Part shown: positions 25,257-37,811 of the stretch, in pieces
Numbering within the stretch: the stretch's first letter is position 1
Layout of the letters: each line of letters begins with the position of its first letter
Origin: Panonychus citri
Taxonomy: Eukaryota > Arthropoda > Arachnida > Trombidiformes > Tetranychidae
Assembly: GCF_014898815.1 (NCBI RefSeq)
Contig: NW_026515516.1
Coordinates: 930,001 to 994,000, forward strand
Direction: 5' to 3'
Length of the DNA stretch: 64,000 nucleotides
The notes under the pieces: model-generated
What the model saw: only the letters and a program-made list of their open reading frames with translations
What the model was told of the DNA's origin: nothing
The model's database searches: none
Program-made: the position numbers and the translations under genes

Positions 25257-28200
25257 TTATTGTTCCGTTGAGATGGTCGTCGCTGTGGCAATAGATGAAC
25301 TTGATGTGGTCTTCCGATGGAGTGGACAGTTGATTAAATTACGAAGGTTACCCCATTTGATATCGGTAAATGCAATCAAAATGTAGAAACCTTGAAGACT
25401 GTTGAAAACAATGAAAAGCGACCAGAGGAATGAATTTTTGGCATAAGCGGCGATGAAACCAAAGATCCAGGTTAAACCCATGATGAGGAAAAGTTTGGTA
25501 TAGATGATGAATGTCTTTCGTCGGATAGCGACATTTTCCCGGGCCAGTTTACCGATTTTCGAGATCTTATTAATTCGAGTTGCAGTGAATGCAAAGAAAA
25601 CTATTCAACGTTTCCGTCCAACCAAACCGTCCAAGTAACACACAATCGAAATAATATGACAAAAGACAAAAGAATTTATAAAAGTTTTTAATTATCAACA
25701 ATTAACAACTAATCTAATGGATTGGCTTTCTAATCACCACCCAAATCAATCACCAAAACCAATAGCAACCCCCAATCAATATTTGTACATTTACCTGATC
25801 ACAAATCATTTGTTGTTTTTTTTTCAAGACAAAATCATCACCATCATCATCATCATCTTTAATATTGAATATATATATACATACAGATGATAATTAGTTG
25901 ATCTTTTTCTTAAATGATTTAGATTATCAACTAATCATCTTCATCTTCACCATCATCACCATCACCATCATTTTCAACAACAAACATCAGATTATAATTT
26001 CATGATTGAGTCTCAAAAGCAAGATTGAGATTAAACCTTTTGATACTATAATTAAATTTGAAATTTGATATCGCTTTTTGAATTGATTAAGAGACAACAA
26101 GAAAAACAAAATTACAGTTTAAATAACTATTAATACAACAATCAACAAACAATCAACAAACTGGTTTAATCATCTCAAGCCTGTTGCAAACCCACAAAAA
26201 AAACAAATTGAAATGTAATTAAGATACAAAAAGATATGATTTATTAAATGATCAATACAAATATAATATATATATTCAATATCTCTCTGTGATTTACTTT
26301 TAATTTAATCGGATAAAAATTAATCACAATTTAAGAGGCTTAATCGAGTTGATAGAAAATCAAAATTCAAAACAAAACATAATGAAGAAAATTAATCGCC
26401 TAAACAACTGGATTAATATTCAATCAAGATGAAAAAGAAAACAATTAACAGATTAAAAGACTTAATTAACTCTCTAAGTAGATTTGGAAAAAGAAAACAA
26501 AAAAATTAAATTAGAAAAAGAAACTTAATTAAATCAACAATTAAGTTAATAGAGAAAAAAAAGTTTCTTCTATTCCAAACAGATGGCGCTCGTTACCCTT
26601 TCCCAAAGAAAATTAAAGTTAATTGTTGTTGATTAAGTTCTCAAGGTAAATATTATTGGTAATTTAATTTAATCAGAGAAATTGGTAATTGAGTTAATTG
26701 TCGATAATGAAGATTGAAAATTAAAAGAGTTTGCTAACTTTATGTTTTTCTAGGTGAAAATAATAATTGATTTTAAGGCTGATGGATTAAGGAAATGATT
26801 GATTGGATTTACAATTAAGCTCATCGATTTGGGATAACAATTAAAATGGATTAATGTTTTATTGGATTAAGTTGTGAGGCGAAAGGTAAAGGTTTGCCTG
26901 TTATTGTTTACCTAATGAGCTTTTCTCTGTTTACTTTGAGATTTTGGTCATTTTCAAGATTATATTCTGTCGGCGATTATCAATACTGACCATTGTTTTT
27001 GTGAGTGTCCACCAAGCCGATGGACATTAACAGTCAACACATGGTCAGTATTGTCAATCTATTTATTATTATCACTTTATTATCATGAACTTGGTAATGC
27101 TCTTAAATGTTAATTGCTGTTTAAAGGAAGAAAAAACTTTTCAACTGTTTAATTATCATTTTCAACTAATTCACTTGTATCTTTATGACTGATACTCATA
27201 AGTGATAACAATCAGGTTGACAATTTAAATTGTAAATAATTTCACTTTCTCATGGTACAAAAGTAAACTGGATAATTAATACGAAGCTGATTAAACATTA
27301 AGAGGATGTGATCAATTTAAAATGTGACAATTTAGCGATTTCAATTGTTGTTCAATTTTTCAACTTGTTGTTTTGTCATTTGGTTTATTACCTTTTTTTT
27401 AGTGATTTACTGATTGTTTGGAGGTTGATTTTGGTTGAAATGACAGAGGAAAAGGTTAATTGTTCTTACCTGCGTTAATTATAAGCAAGATGGCGACTGG
27501 CATTGCAAAGAAGACTAAAAGTGCCAATCGATTGGAGACCCAGCAAATTTCATGGCCATAGTTTGGTGCAAATATTGATGAACGGGCAAACTGGTCAGTT
27601 AGGGTGGAGGCTAAAATGACCAGTAGGGGAGTGAACATACCATAAAATGAATAGCAAATGATTTGTCGGCTTGATGAGATTTTACCCTGAGGGACAAGTC
27701 GCAAGTCCATTGAGAAGGTACAGAAAATATCGTATGAGAGAACATTCATCCAGAAGAATGAGGCCAAGTACAAATAATGGATCCCGATGCCGATTATTGA
27801 ACAGAAAAGTGGATTCGAGGTTAAAGTTATACCGAAAAGGAAAAGCGATTGAGCCAAAAGAAGAGAAATACAAAGGAAAAGTATTACAATGTTTGCCGTT
27901 CGTCGGGGTTGTGGTACGCAAAAGAATAGGACAATCTTAATGCAAAGAGATATTATCGATATGGAAGTGCCGATGTTGGATAAATAATCGTGGGTTGAAC
28001 TGAACTTTCCGATCAGTATAACATGTGAATGGGCACAAATCGACAACTTTTGGGTTGATATATCGATACGATAGTGACCTGGTTCGATCTGTTTATCTCG
28101 TGAGGTTATATAAACGGTACCATTGGAATAGATAACATACTCTTCCGGATTGAAACTAATCTTTGGACAAACATGAAAGGTGAGCGATGTTCCGTCAGTG

Positions 28201-29699
28201 TGAACATCGGAATTTGGTACACATTGGTCACCTTCCAGTTGAGAGTCTCTATCGCAAGTGACCACTCTACAAGCGCGTTTCCATGGATCGTAAACATTAT
28301 TGGGTGGACATCGTTCCTGTGTACCAACAATTAATCCTCCGGTGGTAAAATCAATGTCAAGAATAACCGGAAGTGAGAAATGTCTACCAGAACCATGAAG
28401 GTTAATCGGTGGTCTCTCATAAGTTGGCCTTGTCTCCGGACAAACGGAACCCACAATGGTTACATTATTACAGCTCGCACACCATTCATTTTTAGCCGTT
28501 AATCCAGTGGCCAGTTTAACGGGAGCATAATAAAGTCCACATTTGATTACCTCTTCACTCATGATTGATAAACTATTGGGACACGAATCGTAATCGGATG
28601 GATAACACTCGTGCAGGTCAACTCCTTGAGGCTTTTCAAAGTAAACAAAAGACTTGGAGCATCGGCCCTGCGAATCATTTTTAACGCACATGGTAAAAGT
28701 TTCCCAGGTTGACGCATAAGCGGCATCGTAATTACAAACGGCACAATAAAGGTTACGATAATTTTGTTTAGTTCGAAGTGAATAGATTGGCACCGAAAGG
28801 AAAGGATCTTCATCAACCAAACCCGAACCAACTTCTTCACACTTTTCTTGTATCGAGTCACCAGGTTTACGAGGCCAGAATCTTGAACAACCACCAATGG
28901 TCAATATATGAATCGAATGGGTCAATATACGAAGTGTAGTACACTGCCAATGGCGCCAAGGGCTGTCACTCTTAAATCCACCGTGGAACTTTTTATCGAG
29001 AGAAACTTTCGACGAAACCGAATCGAGGCAACAATCACCATACTTGGTACACGATTGATTACAACTACACTGTTTCACCTCGAGTGCCAACGATGTTTCA
29101 CTAGAACTCGAACCCGTTAAGGCCGATCGAAACCTCTGATTAGGAGCATTAACATTGACATTATTATTTAGATCGTTCTTTGTATCAACATAATCTTCAC
29201 TACTTTCACTTGAACCTCCATTTCTACCACCACCACCACCGTTACCACCTCCGAACCCACCGAATACACCGGTTGATGATGAGCATAAATGAGTGTCACA
29301 AACAAGATGGACTCCTAATTGTTGGAGTTGCTCTTGTTGTTGACGTTGTCTCTCTTGTATTAGTACAATTTGTCTCTCTCTTAATTGTTGCTGTTCAATT
29401 AGATTTTCTATTGATTCAGTTGTTGATTGTCCATTTAGATAAAATTGTTGTTCTTCGTGTTGTTGATCAACTAATTGTTGTGCTTCTGGTTCAATGTTTA
29501 ATTGTTGTTGTTGTTGCTTTGAATGTCTTTGTAATTGAGCTTTTTTAAAGTGCTCATCTTGTTGATAGTAATACTGTTGATTTAATTTGAATGGTGTGTT
29601 GATTGTTTCAATGAGAGTAATAAAATTAAGCACAATTATTAACAATTGAATTGATGTTATTGTTAACAATTTAATTTCCATTTGATTGTTTTTTTTCAT
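25257..29699 (-). CDS. Class B (secretin/Methuselah-like) G protein-coupled receptor with partial somatomedin B-like motif
   Basis: Two coding exons, 29699-27470 and 25600-25257, join in phase 1 to give 857 residues. The N terminus has a hydrophobic signal-type segment (about residues 9-31), then a Gln-rich and Gly-rich region. A short cysteine cluster CSCNQSCTKYGDCCLDS (about 211-227) matches the core of somatomedin B-like modules. A long Cys-rich ectodomain follows. Seven hydrophobic helices begin near residue 570; five lie in exon 1, and exon 2 supplies helices 6 and 7 including GLTWIFGFIAAYA, a 7tm_2 hallmark. This should be a cell-surface receptor coupling to G proteins; the ligand is unknown. 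I see no clear GPS autoproteolysis motif, so a Methuselah-like assignment is preferred over adhesion GPCR. The 1.9-kb intron carries a hairpin element (26981-27053) and a CTCF-like word (26580-26590). Confidence 0.85.
26580..26590 (+). promoter_or_regulatory. CTCF-like GATGGCGC motif in GPCR intron
   Basis: CAGATGGCGCT, in the same orientation as the word at 22625-22636. It stands out because CpG-containing words are rare in the surrounding AT-rich intron. Confidence 0.3.
26981..27053. repeat. Nested inverted repeat (hairpin) in GPCR intron
   Basis: A 13-bp perfect outer stem (CAATACTGACCAT with ATGGTCAGTATTG) encloses a second 6-bp stem (TGTCCA with TGGACA). Related TACTGACCATTGTCCACC wording occurs at about 8527-8545, which suggests a dispersed repeat family rather than a unique element. 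Confidence 0.65.
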
Positions 29700-32387
29700 T
29701 CAAAATTATAATAATTAGTCAACTATAAACACAAGATAAAATTATAAACACAATCATAATTTAAATTGCTGTTAAATTGTTATAAAACAAAACAAGACCA
29801 ATTTTCAGGCTAAATCATCATATTGATGAAAACACTAAAATCTAATCAACAATTTAAGTGAGTGAAAAATAATTAACTCGTAGCTGTAAGAAGACACAAT
29901 TAAAGTAACTAAGAAATTAACAATCAAATCAATGACAGTTTATTGTCGTTTGGATATGAATGAGAAGTAAATTAATCACAATTAGTAAAGAGTTAATTTC
30001 TTATGACAATAGTTTCAATGGTTCAGAATCAGAATCGGTGATAATGAAATGAGTCTCAGGTAAAATTCATGAGAGAGATTGTGACTCTCTCTCTCTCTCG
30101 AACTTTTCCCCTATCGTTTACTATTTGTTATCTTCTTTATCATCATGATTTGCGGCTGTTCCAATAGAAACTCAGGTTAAAATGAGAAAAGATCAATATT
30201 TTCAATAGAAAACTCAATCAACTTGAAATTACCTGAATTTTGTTTGTTCATCTTCTTGATTAACTCTTTCCTCTACATTGGAATATTATTAATACTATTA
30301 TTATGATAAATTCCCAGTAGAAGTTACAATCTAAAAATCAAATTTAATCATTTGCAAAGCATAAAAACAACAACAATTTAGAAACAGATCAATCGTCAAA
30401 GAAGCAATTTAAACATAGTATCTAACGAGAAGACGATTAAATTGATTTCTATGGAGATTTGAATTGATGAAATGAATTAGATGTTATCGTTGTTTACCTG
30501 AGAGATTTCAATTGAATCAACTAAGATAATCTTTCAATATAAAATATCACAATTTTTTATAATCATCAATTACTAAAATTAATTGATATCGATACTTTTT
30601 CCTCATCAAATTAGATCTCATGTAATATAATAAATCATGATGATGATGATGATATTATTTTCACCCATTTTCATCAGAGTATCATGTAATTTTCATTCAG
30701 GATTCAGGAAATTATTAATATCTTTTTTCAAAAAAAGGAAACACTGTACACACAATATTATTCATGAAGACGATCAGAACTTTTCCCCCCTTCATCAGTT
30801 TGATATTAATATTGAATATCCTTGGATAAACATGATTATGTTTATCCTTTCATGGTGATCAACTTAATTTATTAAAGAGGAAATTTAATATTTCACATTC
30901 AAGTTTAAAAGCTTCAGGTTATGATAAATGTTATTAGAGGTTATTGAGAATGTCATCCAATACATGATGGATTAGATTTGCATACTCAGGTATGAAATCT
31001 CACAGGAAATTCAGGATAAGTATCATGAAAATCTGATGAAAGTTTCATCAATATTAATGGTCAGTTGGTGACAATCTCAAGATTGGCTAATCGAAATGAA
31101 TAATTATTATCATCATCAATTCTGTAAGCTTATCAATATAATAATAGTTTATTTCAATTCTCAATGGACAATCTAATGTAATCAACAATTTAAATTGTAA
31201 TTTTCTTGGCCAATTGGATACAATTAACTGATTGTATCGAGAAAATTAACTTTGCTAAACTTTGAATATCCACATGAGATTGATGTTTATTTGGTGACAT
31301 TGTTGATTAGATTGTTTCAGAATCTAAACAATTAATTGATTCAACTGTTTCCATGAAAAGATATTAATCTTAATTGTGATCAATTAAGTAGTGTAAATAT
31401 TATTATAATAACAATCAATTGATAATATTTGACAGGTAAATTAGTTATTAAGTTTGTTCTTGAATCAATTTAACTCAGAATCAAAGGTGAATTAATCAAA
31501 TTGATAATAGTTACTCCATTTACGTAATTGATTCAAGTTTAATTGTAATTAAATACTTGATGACCACTCAATGGGTAAGAAATTGATTGACCTTGAACCG
31601 ATGACCCTTTTCAAAGTTAATCAGAAAAAAAAGTATTGACCATTAAATCAACTCTATATTTGTATTAATATTAATACATAAAGTTAACTATTGATCAACT
31701 TAATTGTAGTAATAATTATAATTTATTTAGAAATATTTTCTTCCTGGATAATTAAAGGTAATCAGCTAATTGTCTTTAGTCAATGAACTTCATCAAATTG
31801 TTTATGCTCATTATTTTTATTCTGACGACAATTAGTTGATGATAATAGAGGATTTTAATAGACGAAATTTAAGATTGAACAAAAAAATGGGTGGAATTAA
31901 TTAAATCACTTATTATAATCATGAAATTAACTTCATCTTTGCCATGATTTGGTAATTAAATTGTAAGTGTAAATAACTGAAATCATCAACAAAGTGATTA
32001 TCATGATAAATCATATGTAACAAAGGTGATTAACTATAAACTAGATTAACCAGTTTACTCTAATCAACAATTAACATTTTTGGTCTATTGTATCATCTTG
32101 ATATTGATTATAAGAAGTGGTTACAAGGCAAAAAGTGAAGAGATAATTAAAAAAAAATTACTGTCACTTGATTTAATCATCGATTAATACAAGAAACTGG
32201 TGAATAGATTTTTCTTAAATTGTTAAATCATGAGAAGATGCAGAAAAAAATGTGATCCAATCAATTTAAATTGCTGCCATCAAATTGTGAATGATGATGA
32301 TGATGAGAATGATGATAAAGTTAATCATGCAGCATGATCTTTGTTACGATGTAATATGTTTGTTGACATTAGTTCAATGAATTAATG
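29700..32387. other. Intergenic region between the GPCR and FAK genes
   Basis: This holds the GPCR promoter side and the FAK 3' side. It is AT-rich with a short (TC)n at about 30089-30100 and a GAT run at about 30638-30650. The 73-residue open frame at 30637-30858 starts in that GAT run and has no recognisable family. Confidence 0.45.
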
Positions 32388-34751
32388 TTAATTTGGGTTA
32401 ATTGTTGATTCGCCATTGAAAGAGCCTAACGAGATCTTTAATCGAACTGAATCAACAGTGTCCAATAGATTTTTAGCATCCACGACTAAATCATGAGCCG
32501 ATTGTAACATTACTCTTCGATATTCCCTTTCAACGGTTGTTCGACTGTACTTTTGAGCATTTTTCATTGCCTCGATTAGAGCTCCCATATCTTTGGATAA
32601 AACTTTATGAGCCATTTCAATTTCTCGATGTGACCAGAGGGGTAGGGTTACAATTAAATCATCAACCGATGCTAGTAAACCTCTAAGCTCGAGACCAACA
32701 GCTTTAACGAGATCAGTATAGTTAATTACTCGACTTTCTTGGACACCTTGGAGTAAATTGCGAACAGAATAAACCACATTGGTGGTAAATCGATAGACTA
32801 GATCTTCACTTCGATCCAATTCAGCGGTGGGTTGAGGAAGTGTAACCGAGCCAACACTTGGTGATGGACTGGTTCCCAGAGATGATGATGATTTGGTTTC
32901 AATTGGTTTCCTTTTAGTGTGAGTTAAGGAAAGACCTGGAAAAAAAAGTGTAAACAAAATTAAGAGTATGAAAAAAAATAATCAATTAACAAGTTCAATT
33001 CAATCGAGCAGGAAAAAACTACTCACTACTATAATCAGGATTTGAAAGATCAAGTGAATGAAATGAACCAATACTACTTGTTGGTGACAGTGGTTCATAA
33101 CATGAATTTTTAGCACTCATATCACTAATTGAGTGTCGTTGTTGTGGTTGACTTATTGCAGCAAACATTTCACGTTCCTCTTGTTGAAGCCATCTTGAGT
33201 CCTCTTCCGATTCTTTGAGTTGTCGCTTTAATTTAGATTCAATTTGTTCACGTTTACCTTCAACAATTGATTCCTGTTGTTGCTATTGAAAGAAATCAAA
33301 AGAAAAGAAATCGTTTAGTTAGTTAATTAGCTCAATGGTTAATAAATTAACAATTGGATTATATAAAGAATGAGACAAAATGAAAGTAACCTCAGTGTGT
33401 TTGATTAGATTTTATCAAGTGTTAATTAGCTCAAATTACAACAAACCTGTCCCTCAAGATGAGCTGGTTCAATGGCATAGGTGTTGGAAGGTGAAGCGGG
33501 CGCGGTGTAGGCCCAAGCGGGTGGAATACTGTGCTCATTGTCGTTCATTAGCTTTGCTAATACTTCGGGACTTGTGGCCACAATGTATGTCGATGGTGCT
33601 AAGGGTGGAATAGGTGGAAGGGAGGAAGAGGTGGAATTGATTCTATCGGTATATCTTTTAATTGGTATTCGAGGTGGATCATCATTTGAACAGTAATTTG
33701 ATGGTGATGATGAAATTGCGTTTTCCCTCCAATGTTTATCTAAACCTCGACGGGTTAAACTTGAAAAGGGTTCACCTGAGAATGATGATGATGGTGATGA
33801 TTGAGATTTTTCCTCTTCAAATATTTCCAATAAAATTTGACGAATCTCTCGGAATGTTGGCCGCTTTGATGGACCATAAGACCAACACTGACACAATAAA
33901 CTGTAAAGTCGAGGTGGACAATAAGGTGGTAAAGGTAAACGTTCACCGTTTTCAATTTTATGAATAACTTCACTATTTTTAACACCTTGGAAAGGTTTAA
34001 CACCAAGCATAAGAATCTCCCAGACACAAACACCAAACATCCAAACATCAGATGCAACGGTAAACCTGCGAAAGTTGATCGATTCTGGTGCCATCCATTT
34101 AATGGGTAATTTTCCTTTAGATGCTTTATAATAACAAGAATCTTCTTGGAGAATTCGTGAAAGTCCAAAATCGGCAAGTTTAACGCAATCCCAAGAAGAG
34201 ACGAGAACATTTCTAGCGGCAATATCACGATGGACAAACTTTTTACTCTCAAGATAAGACAAGGCGGTTGACAGTTGATGAGAATACATTATAAGGCGTG
34301 TCAGTTCAAGGTGATCTTTATTATTTTGAAGGAAGGCTCTGAGTTCACCATGTCTGGCCAATTCCATGATAATCCAGTATGGTGATTGTGAACATATTCC
34401 AATTAATTGGATGATATGTTTATGATCAAATTGTTTCATTATGTAAGCCTCTTCGAGGAAACTTTCACCCATAATCTTTTCCGATTCTGGTTTACATGTT
34501 TTCACCGCCACAGCTAAAAGTGAATCGTCAAGGGTACGATATGTGCCACGGTAAACATCACCAAATTGTCCTTCACCAATTATCTTATCCAAAGTTAAAC
34601 GGGATCGAGAGAGTTCACGATTTTGTGCACTTGGTGTAGCATAATCATCGCCATCATCATCAATTTCATCATAATCTTTTTCACTAAAACCATTGGCGTT
34701 GGTGTTTCGGTTCATACTGTTGACAGATGAATCGTTGTAATCACTTAACAT
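32388..34751 (-). CDS. Fak: Focal adhesion kinase without a FERM domain
   Basis: Three coding exons, 34751-33447, 33282-33027 and 32935-32388, join in phases 0 and 1 to give 702 residues. Features in order: an acidic linker with DYDEI (Y27), aligning with the FAK autophosphorylation site DDYAEI that binds Src SH2; a tyrosine kinase domain with glycine loop IGEGQFGDV (58-66), K84, HRD (174-176), DFG (194-196) and paired activation-loop tyrosines CYYKASKG; a Pro-rich region; a charged helix (KRQLKESEEDSRWLQQEER); and a C-terminal focal adhesion targeting domain (HREIEMA, VDAKNLLD). It should act at integrin adhesions. Typical FAK has about 1050 residues; here the roughly 350-residue FERM part is absent. 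An in-frame TAA (34764-34766) lies five codons before the ATG, and an acceptor (TTTTTTCCAG, exon start 34814) points to a 5' UTR exon. The FAT-domain Grb2 site (YENV in vertebrates) reads VYRF here. Confidence 0.92.
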
Positions 34752-36461
34752 TTTACCGGTATTTTATCTTGGAATATATAATATCTTTCTGATAAAAAAT
34801 AGAGAAGATTAATCCTGGAAAAAACAAACAGATAACAAAGAGAAATCAAGAAAAAGGTAAAAAAGATTAGATTATCTTCCACTAAAACAAAATATCTCTT
34901 TCTCTCTCCTCTCTCCGTCATCCGATTTACATAATGGTCACACCAACAAGAACGATGATTTGTTTGGGTTGTTAAACTGTCTAATCCAAATAATTATAAA
35001 CATCTAATATGGTTAAAGAAGGGAGGATATAACAGGATCAATTTAGAAAACCTGAAAATGATACAAAAAGATGTGAGTGTGTGTATGTGGGTGGGAAGAG
35101 ATGACAAGATAAAAAAAACTGAATAAAAAAAAAGATGGAGAGAGAAGAGAGAAAATAGAAAAATAGAATAACAAAACAAAACAATAGAATAGAATAGAAT
35201 AGAAAAAGTGAAATTCTAAATACCTTTGGTATGAAGCTTATTAACTACATGAAACAATTTGATCAAAAATCAATCATCATGTTGATTGAGTTTAAATTGT
35301 GATGGAAACAATTAACACCTCGAAGATAATTAGAGAGAGAGAGAAAAACAAAAACATCACATCCTTATTAATGGTTATTAAGAAGGCGAGAAGAGATCAA
35401 TTCATTCAGTTGTTTTGGTTAAATTGGCAATTTAATTAATTGGTGGAAAGACAAACACACTAATCAAGAAGAAGATTAACAATTGTGAAGAAGATTATTT
35501 AAATTACTGTTATTCTCTCTCTCAGTTGTCCCAATTTAGTTGATTCTTTTTGTGGTGAACAAAACAAAATAAACAGTAATCTTGTTGCCGCTTGAGTGTA
35601 GACCTTCAAGCCAATAAGATGTTAGTTGGAGCGAAATTGAAAAGAGAATAGAAAAAATTGAAAAAAAGAATAGAATTTATTTTTTGTTCGAAAACAAAAA
35701 TGAACTAGAAAATTTTCTCTCTTTAGTTGGTGAGGCAAAAATTTAGGTGTTTATGGTCTAAGATTATCATGGAAACTGGAACGATAATCAATTTCTTTTG
35801 CTTGGAAAATCATCTGAAATGGAAAGTAAACAAATCCAAATGTTAGCGGATGAAAGGAAAAGATTAAAGGTAAGCTAATCCTTTTTATTTACTCTTCTGT
35901 CTTAATCTCATCCAGGTTGAGATGTTTTCTTATTTTCAATTTTGTTCTAAATCTCTTCTTCTTTTTTTGTGATTGTTGATTATTGTTCTGTGATTAGGAT
36001 TTAATTGTGTACTCATTTGGGTTTATCTTTTTGTCTTTCGGGTTACAAGTTGGTGTTTTTTTCCAATGTTCCTGGTAACCATTTTGTTTTTGTTCATCTC
36101 TATTGTTTTCTCAGTTAAATTGTGTTTAAAATGATTGTCATCATGAGGAAGAATGTGTAATTAATTAATTCCTCTTATCATCATCTGATATGTGAAATTA
36201 CAATTAATATGGATGATGAATCATGACAATGGTTTTCTAATCTTTATCCTGAGTTTCAGTTTACTCTTTGCTCTTATTACCGTTTCAATGTTATCTTTGT
36301 ATCCCTGTTAATCTGTTTACATTGATCTCTCTCTCTCTATTTTGATTGTGATTTCATTTGAGTATTTAAATACGTTCATTGTTGATCCTTGAAGTAATTA
36401 GTTAATTGTGATTTATTCTGTTAACAACAAACCACCATAAACAATCCGATAATCTTGAATC
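34752..36461. other. Divergent promoter region between FAK (-) and the cathepsin array (+)
   Basis: It contains the FAK 5' UTR and promoter side up to about 35.3 kb and the upstream region of the first cathepsin gene. A TAGAATAGAATA-type pentanucleotide run sits near 35183-35202. A short exon-like segment starting with ATG lies at 35819-35869. Confidence 0.5.
35819..35869 (+). other. Possible orphan first coding exon
   Basis: ATG followed by 16 sense codons reads MESKQIQMLADERKRLK, a charged helical peptide, and meets a strong donor (AAAG/GTAAGC) in phase 0. I could not find a matching next exon before the cathepsin start at 36462, and it does not look like a cathepsin signal peptide. It may start a gene that continues far downstream, or be chance. 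Confidence 0.3.
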
Positions 36462-37811
36462 ATGTTGCGATTTGCAGTCTTGGCAACTCTTGTTGCTCTT
36501 TCCTATGGATTAGCTGTTTCAGTTAATGAATTGAAACAACATTTTGAAGCTTTCAAAGTAAGTTAATTGTTTCTCTTTTTTTATTCTTTTCTTTTAGTTA
36601 ATTTAGTTCAACTGGCCTAGATTAGTAAATTATTCTCTGTGGAATAATTTGCCAAAATTCTGGCATCGATTTTATATCCGATAGATTTTCTCTTTTTTTC
36701 TCGTTTGTTTATATCAATTTCCTTTAATGTTTATGTTTTTCTTTTACTTTTCTCCAGGCAAATCACAGTATCGTTTACGATGATAAAGCTGAAGAAGCTC
36801 ATCGATTTGAAGTTTTCTCTAAAAATTTCGCCTTCATCAAGGAACACAACTCAAAGGCTGCCAATGGTGAATTCTCATTTACTCTTGGTGTCAACAAATT
36901 CGCTGACTTGGTAAGTCTAATTCGTTGGTTTTCATTTCGTTTTCCATTCTTTTGGTGTTTATTTTTCTCTTCTTTTCTATTGCTTAGACTTTCGATGAAT
37001 TCTCAGCCCGATACTTGACCTACAAGGGTGAAGCCAAGAAACCAGCTCCACTTTTACACAATCATCTTGCCGCTAAAGATGTTCCAACCTCCGTTGACTG
37101 GAGAGACAAGGGAGCCGTTACTGGTGTTAAAGATCAAGGTTCATGTGGATCATGTTGGGCTTTCTCAGCTTGTGCAGCCATCGAAGGTGCCAATTTCCTC
37201 AAGAATGGTAAACTTGTTTCCCTCAGTGAACAAAATCTTGTCGACTGTGATCGAAGCCAAGATGAAGGTTGTAATGGTGGTTTAATGGATAACGCTTTTG
37301 ACTATGTCATCTCAAACAAGGGTATTGATACCGAAGATTCTTATCCATACAAGGGTAAAGACGGTTCATGTTCATTTGATGCCAGTAAAGTTGGTGCCAC
37401 CATCACCTCATACGCTGATGTTGCCAGTGGTGACGAAGCTGCTTTAGCCAGTGCTGTTGCCCAACAACCAACTTCCGTTGCAATTGATGCTTCACTCTTC
37501 CTTCAACTTTACTCGTAAGTAACCAGAAATTAGAATATACTATCGATTAGTTGTATCATCAGAAAACAATTAACTTGTATCATTTTCCTCTTCTCAGTGG
37601 TGGTATTTTCGATATTGGTTTCCTCTGTTCCTCAGACGCTAAAAGCCTTAATCATGGTGTTACCGCTGTTGGTTATGGTACCGATAAGAAGGACTTCTGG
37701 ATCATCAAGAACTCATGGGGATCAGGTTGGGGTGAAAAGGGTTTCTTCCGAATGGCCCGAGGCAAAAATCTCTGTGGTGTTGCCACTCAAGCCTCTTACC
37801 CTGTTGTCTAA
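36462..37811 (+). CDS. Cathepsin L-like cysteine protease 1
   Basis: Exons 36462-36557, 36758-36910, 36988-37514 and 37598-37811 give 329 residues (peptidase family C1A). Exon 1 encodes a signal peptide; exon 2 carries the inhibitor I29 propeptide with the ERFNIN-type helix and GVNKFADL. The mature enzyme begins near VPTSVDWRDKG. The oxyanion Gln and catalytic Cys are in DQGSCGSCWAF, the catalytic His in LNHGVTAVGYG and the Asn in IIKNSWG, so it should be active after propeptide removal, probably in gut or lysosomal digestion. It has the GCNGG motif. An AATAAA signal lies at 37931-37936. Introns 1 and 2 are phase 0 and intron 3 is phase 2, a pattern shared through the array. Confidence 0.95.

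Noticed and set aside
27671..27940. Plus-strand open frame inside the GPCR gene
   Set aside because: Antisense shadow of conserved transmembrane coding sequence.
29180..29548. 122-codon plus-strand open frame rich in Val/Leu
   Set aside because: Antisense shadow of the Gln-rich receptor N terminus (CAA repeats read as TTG).
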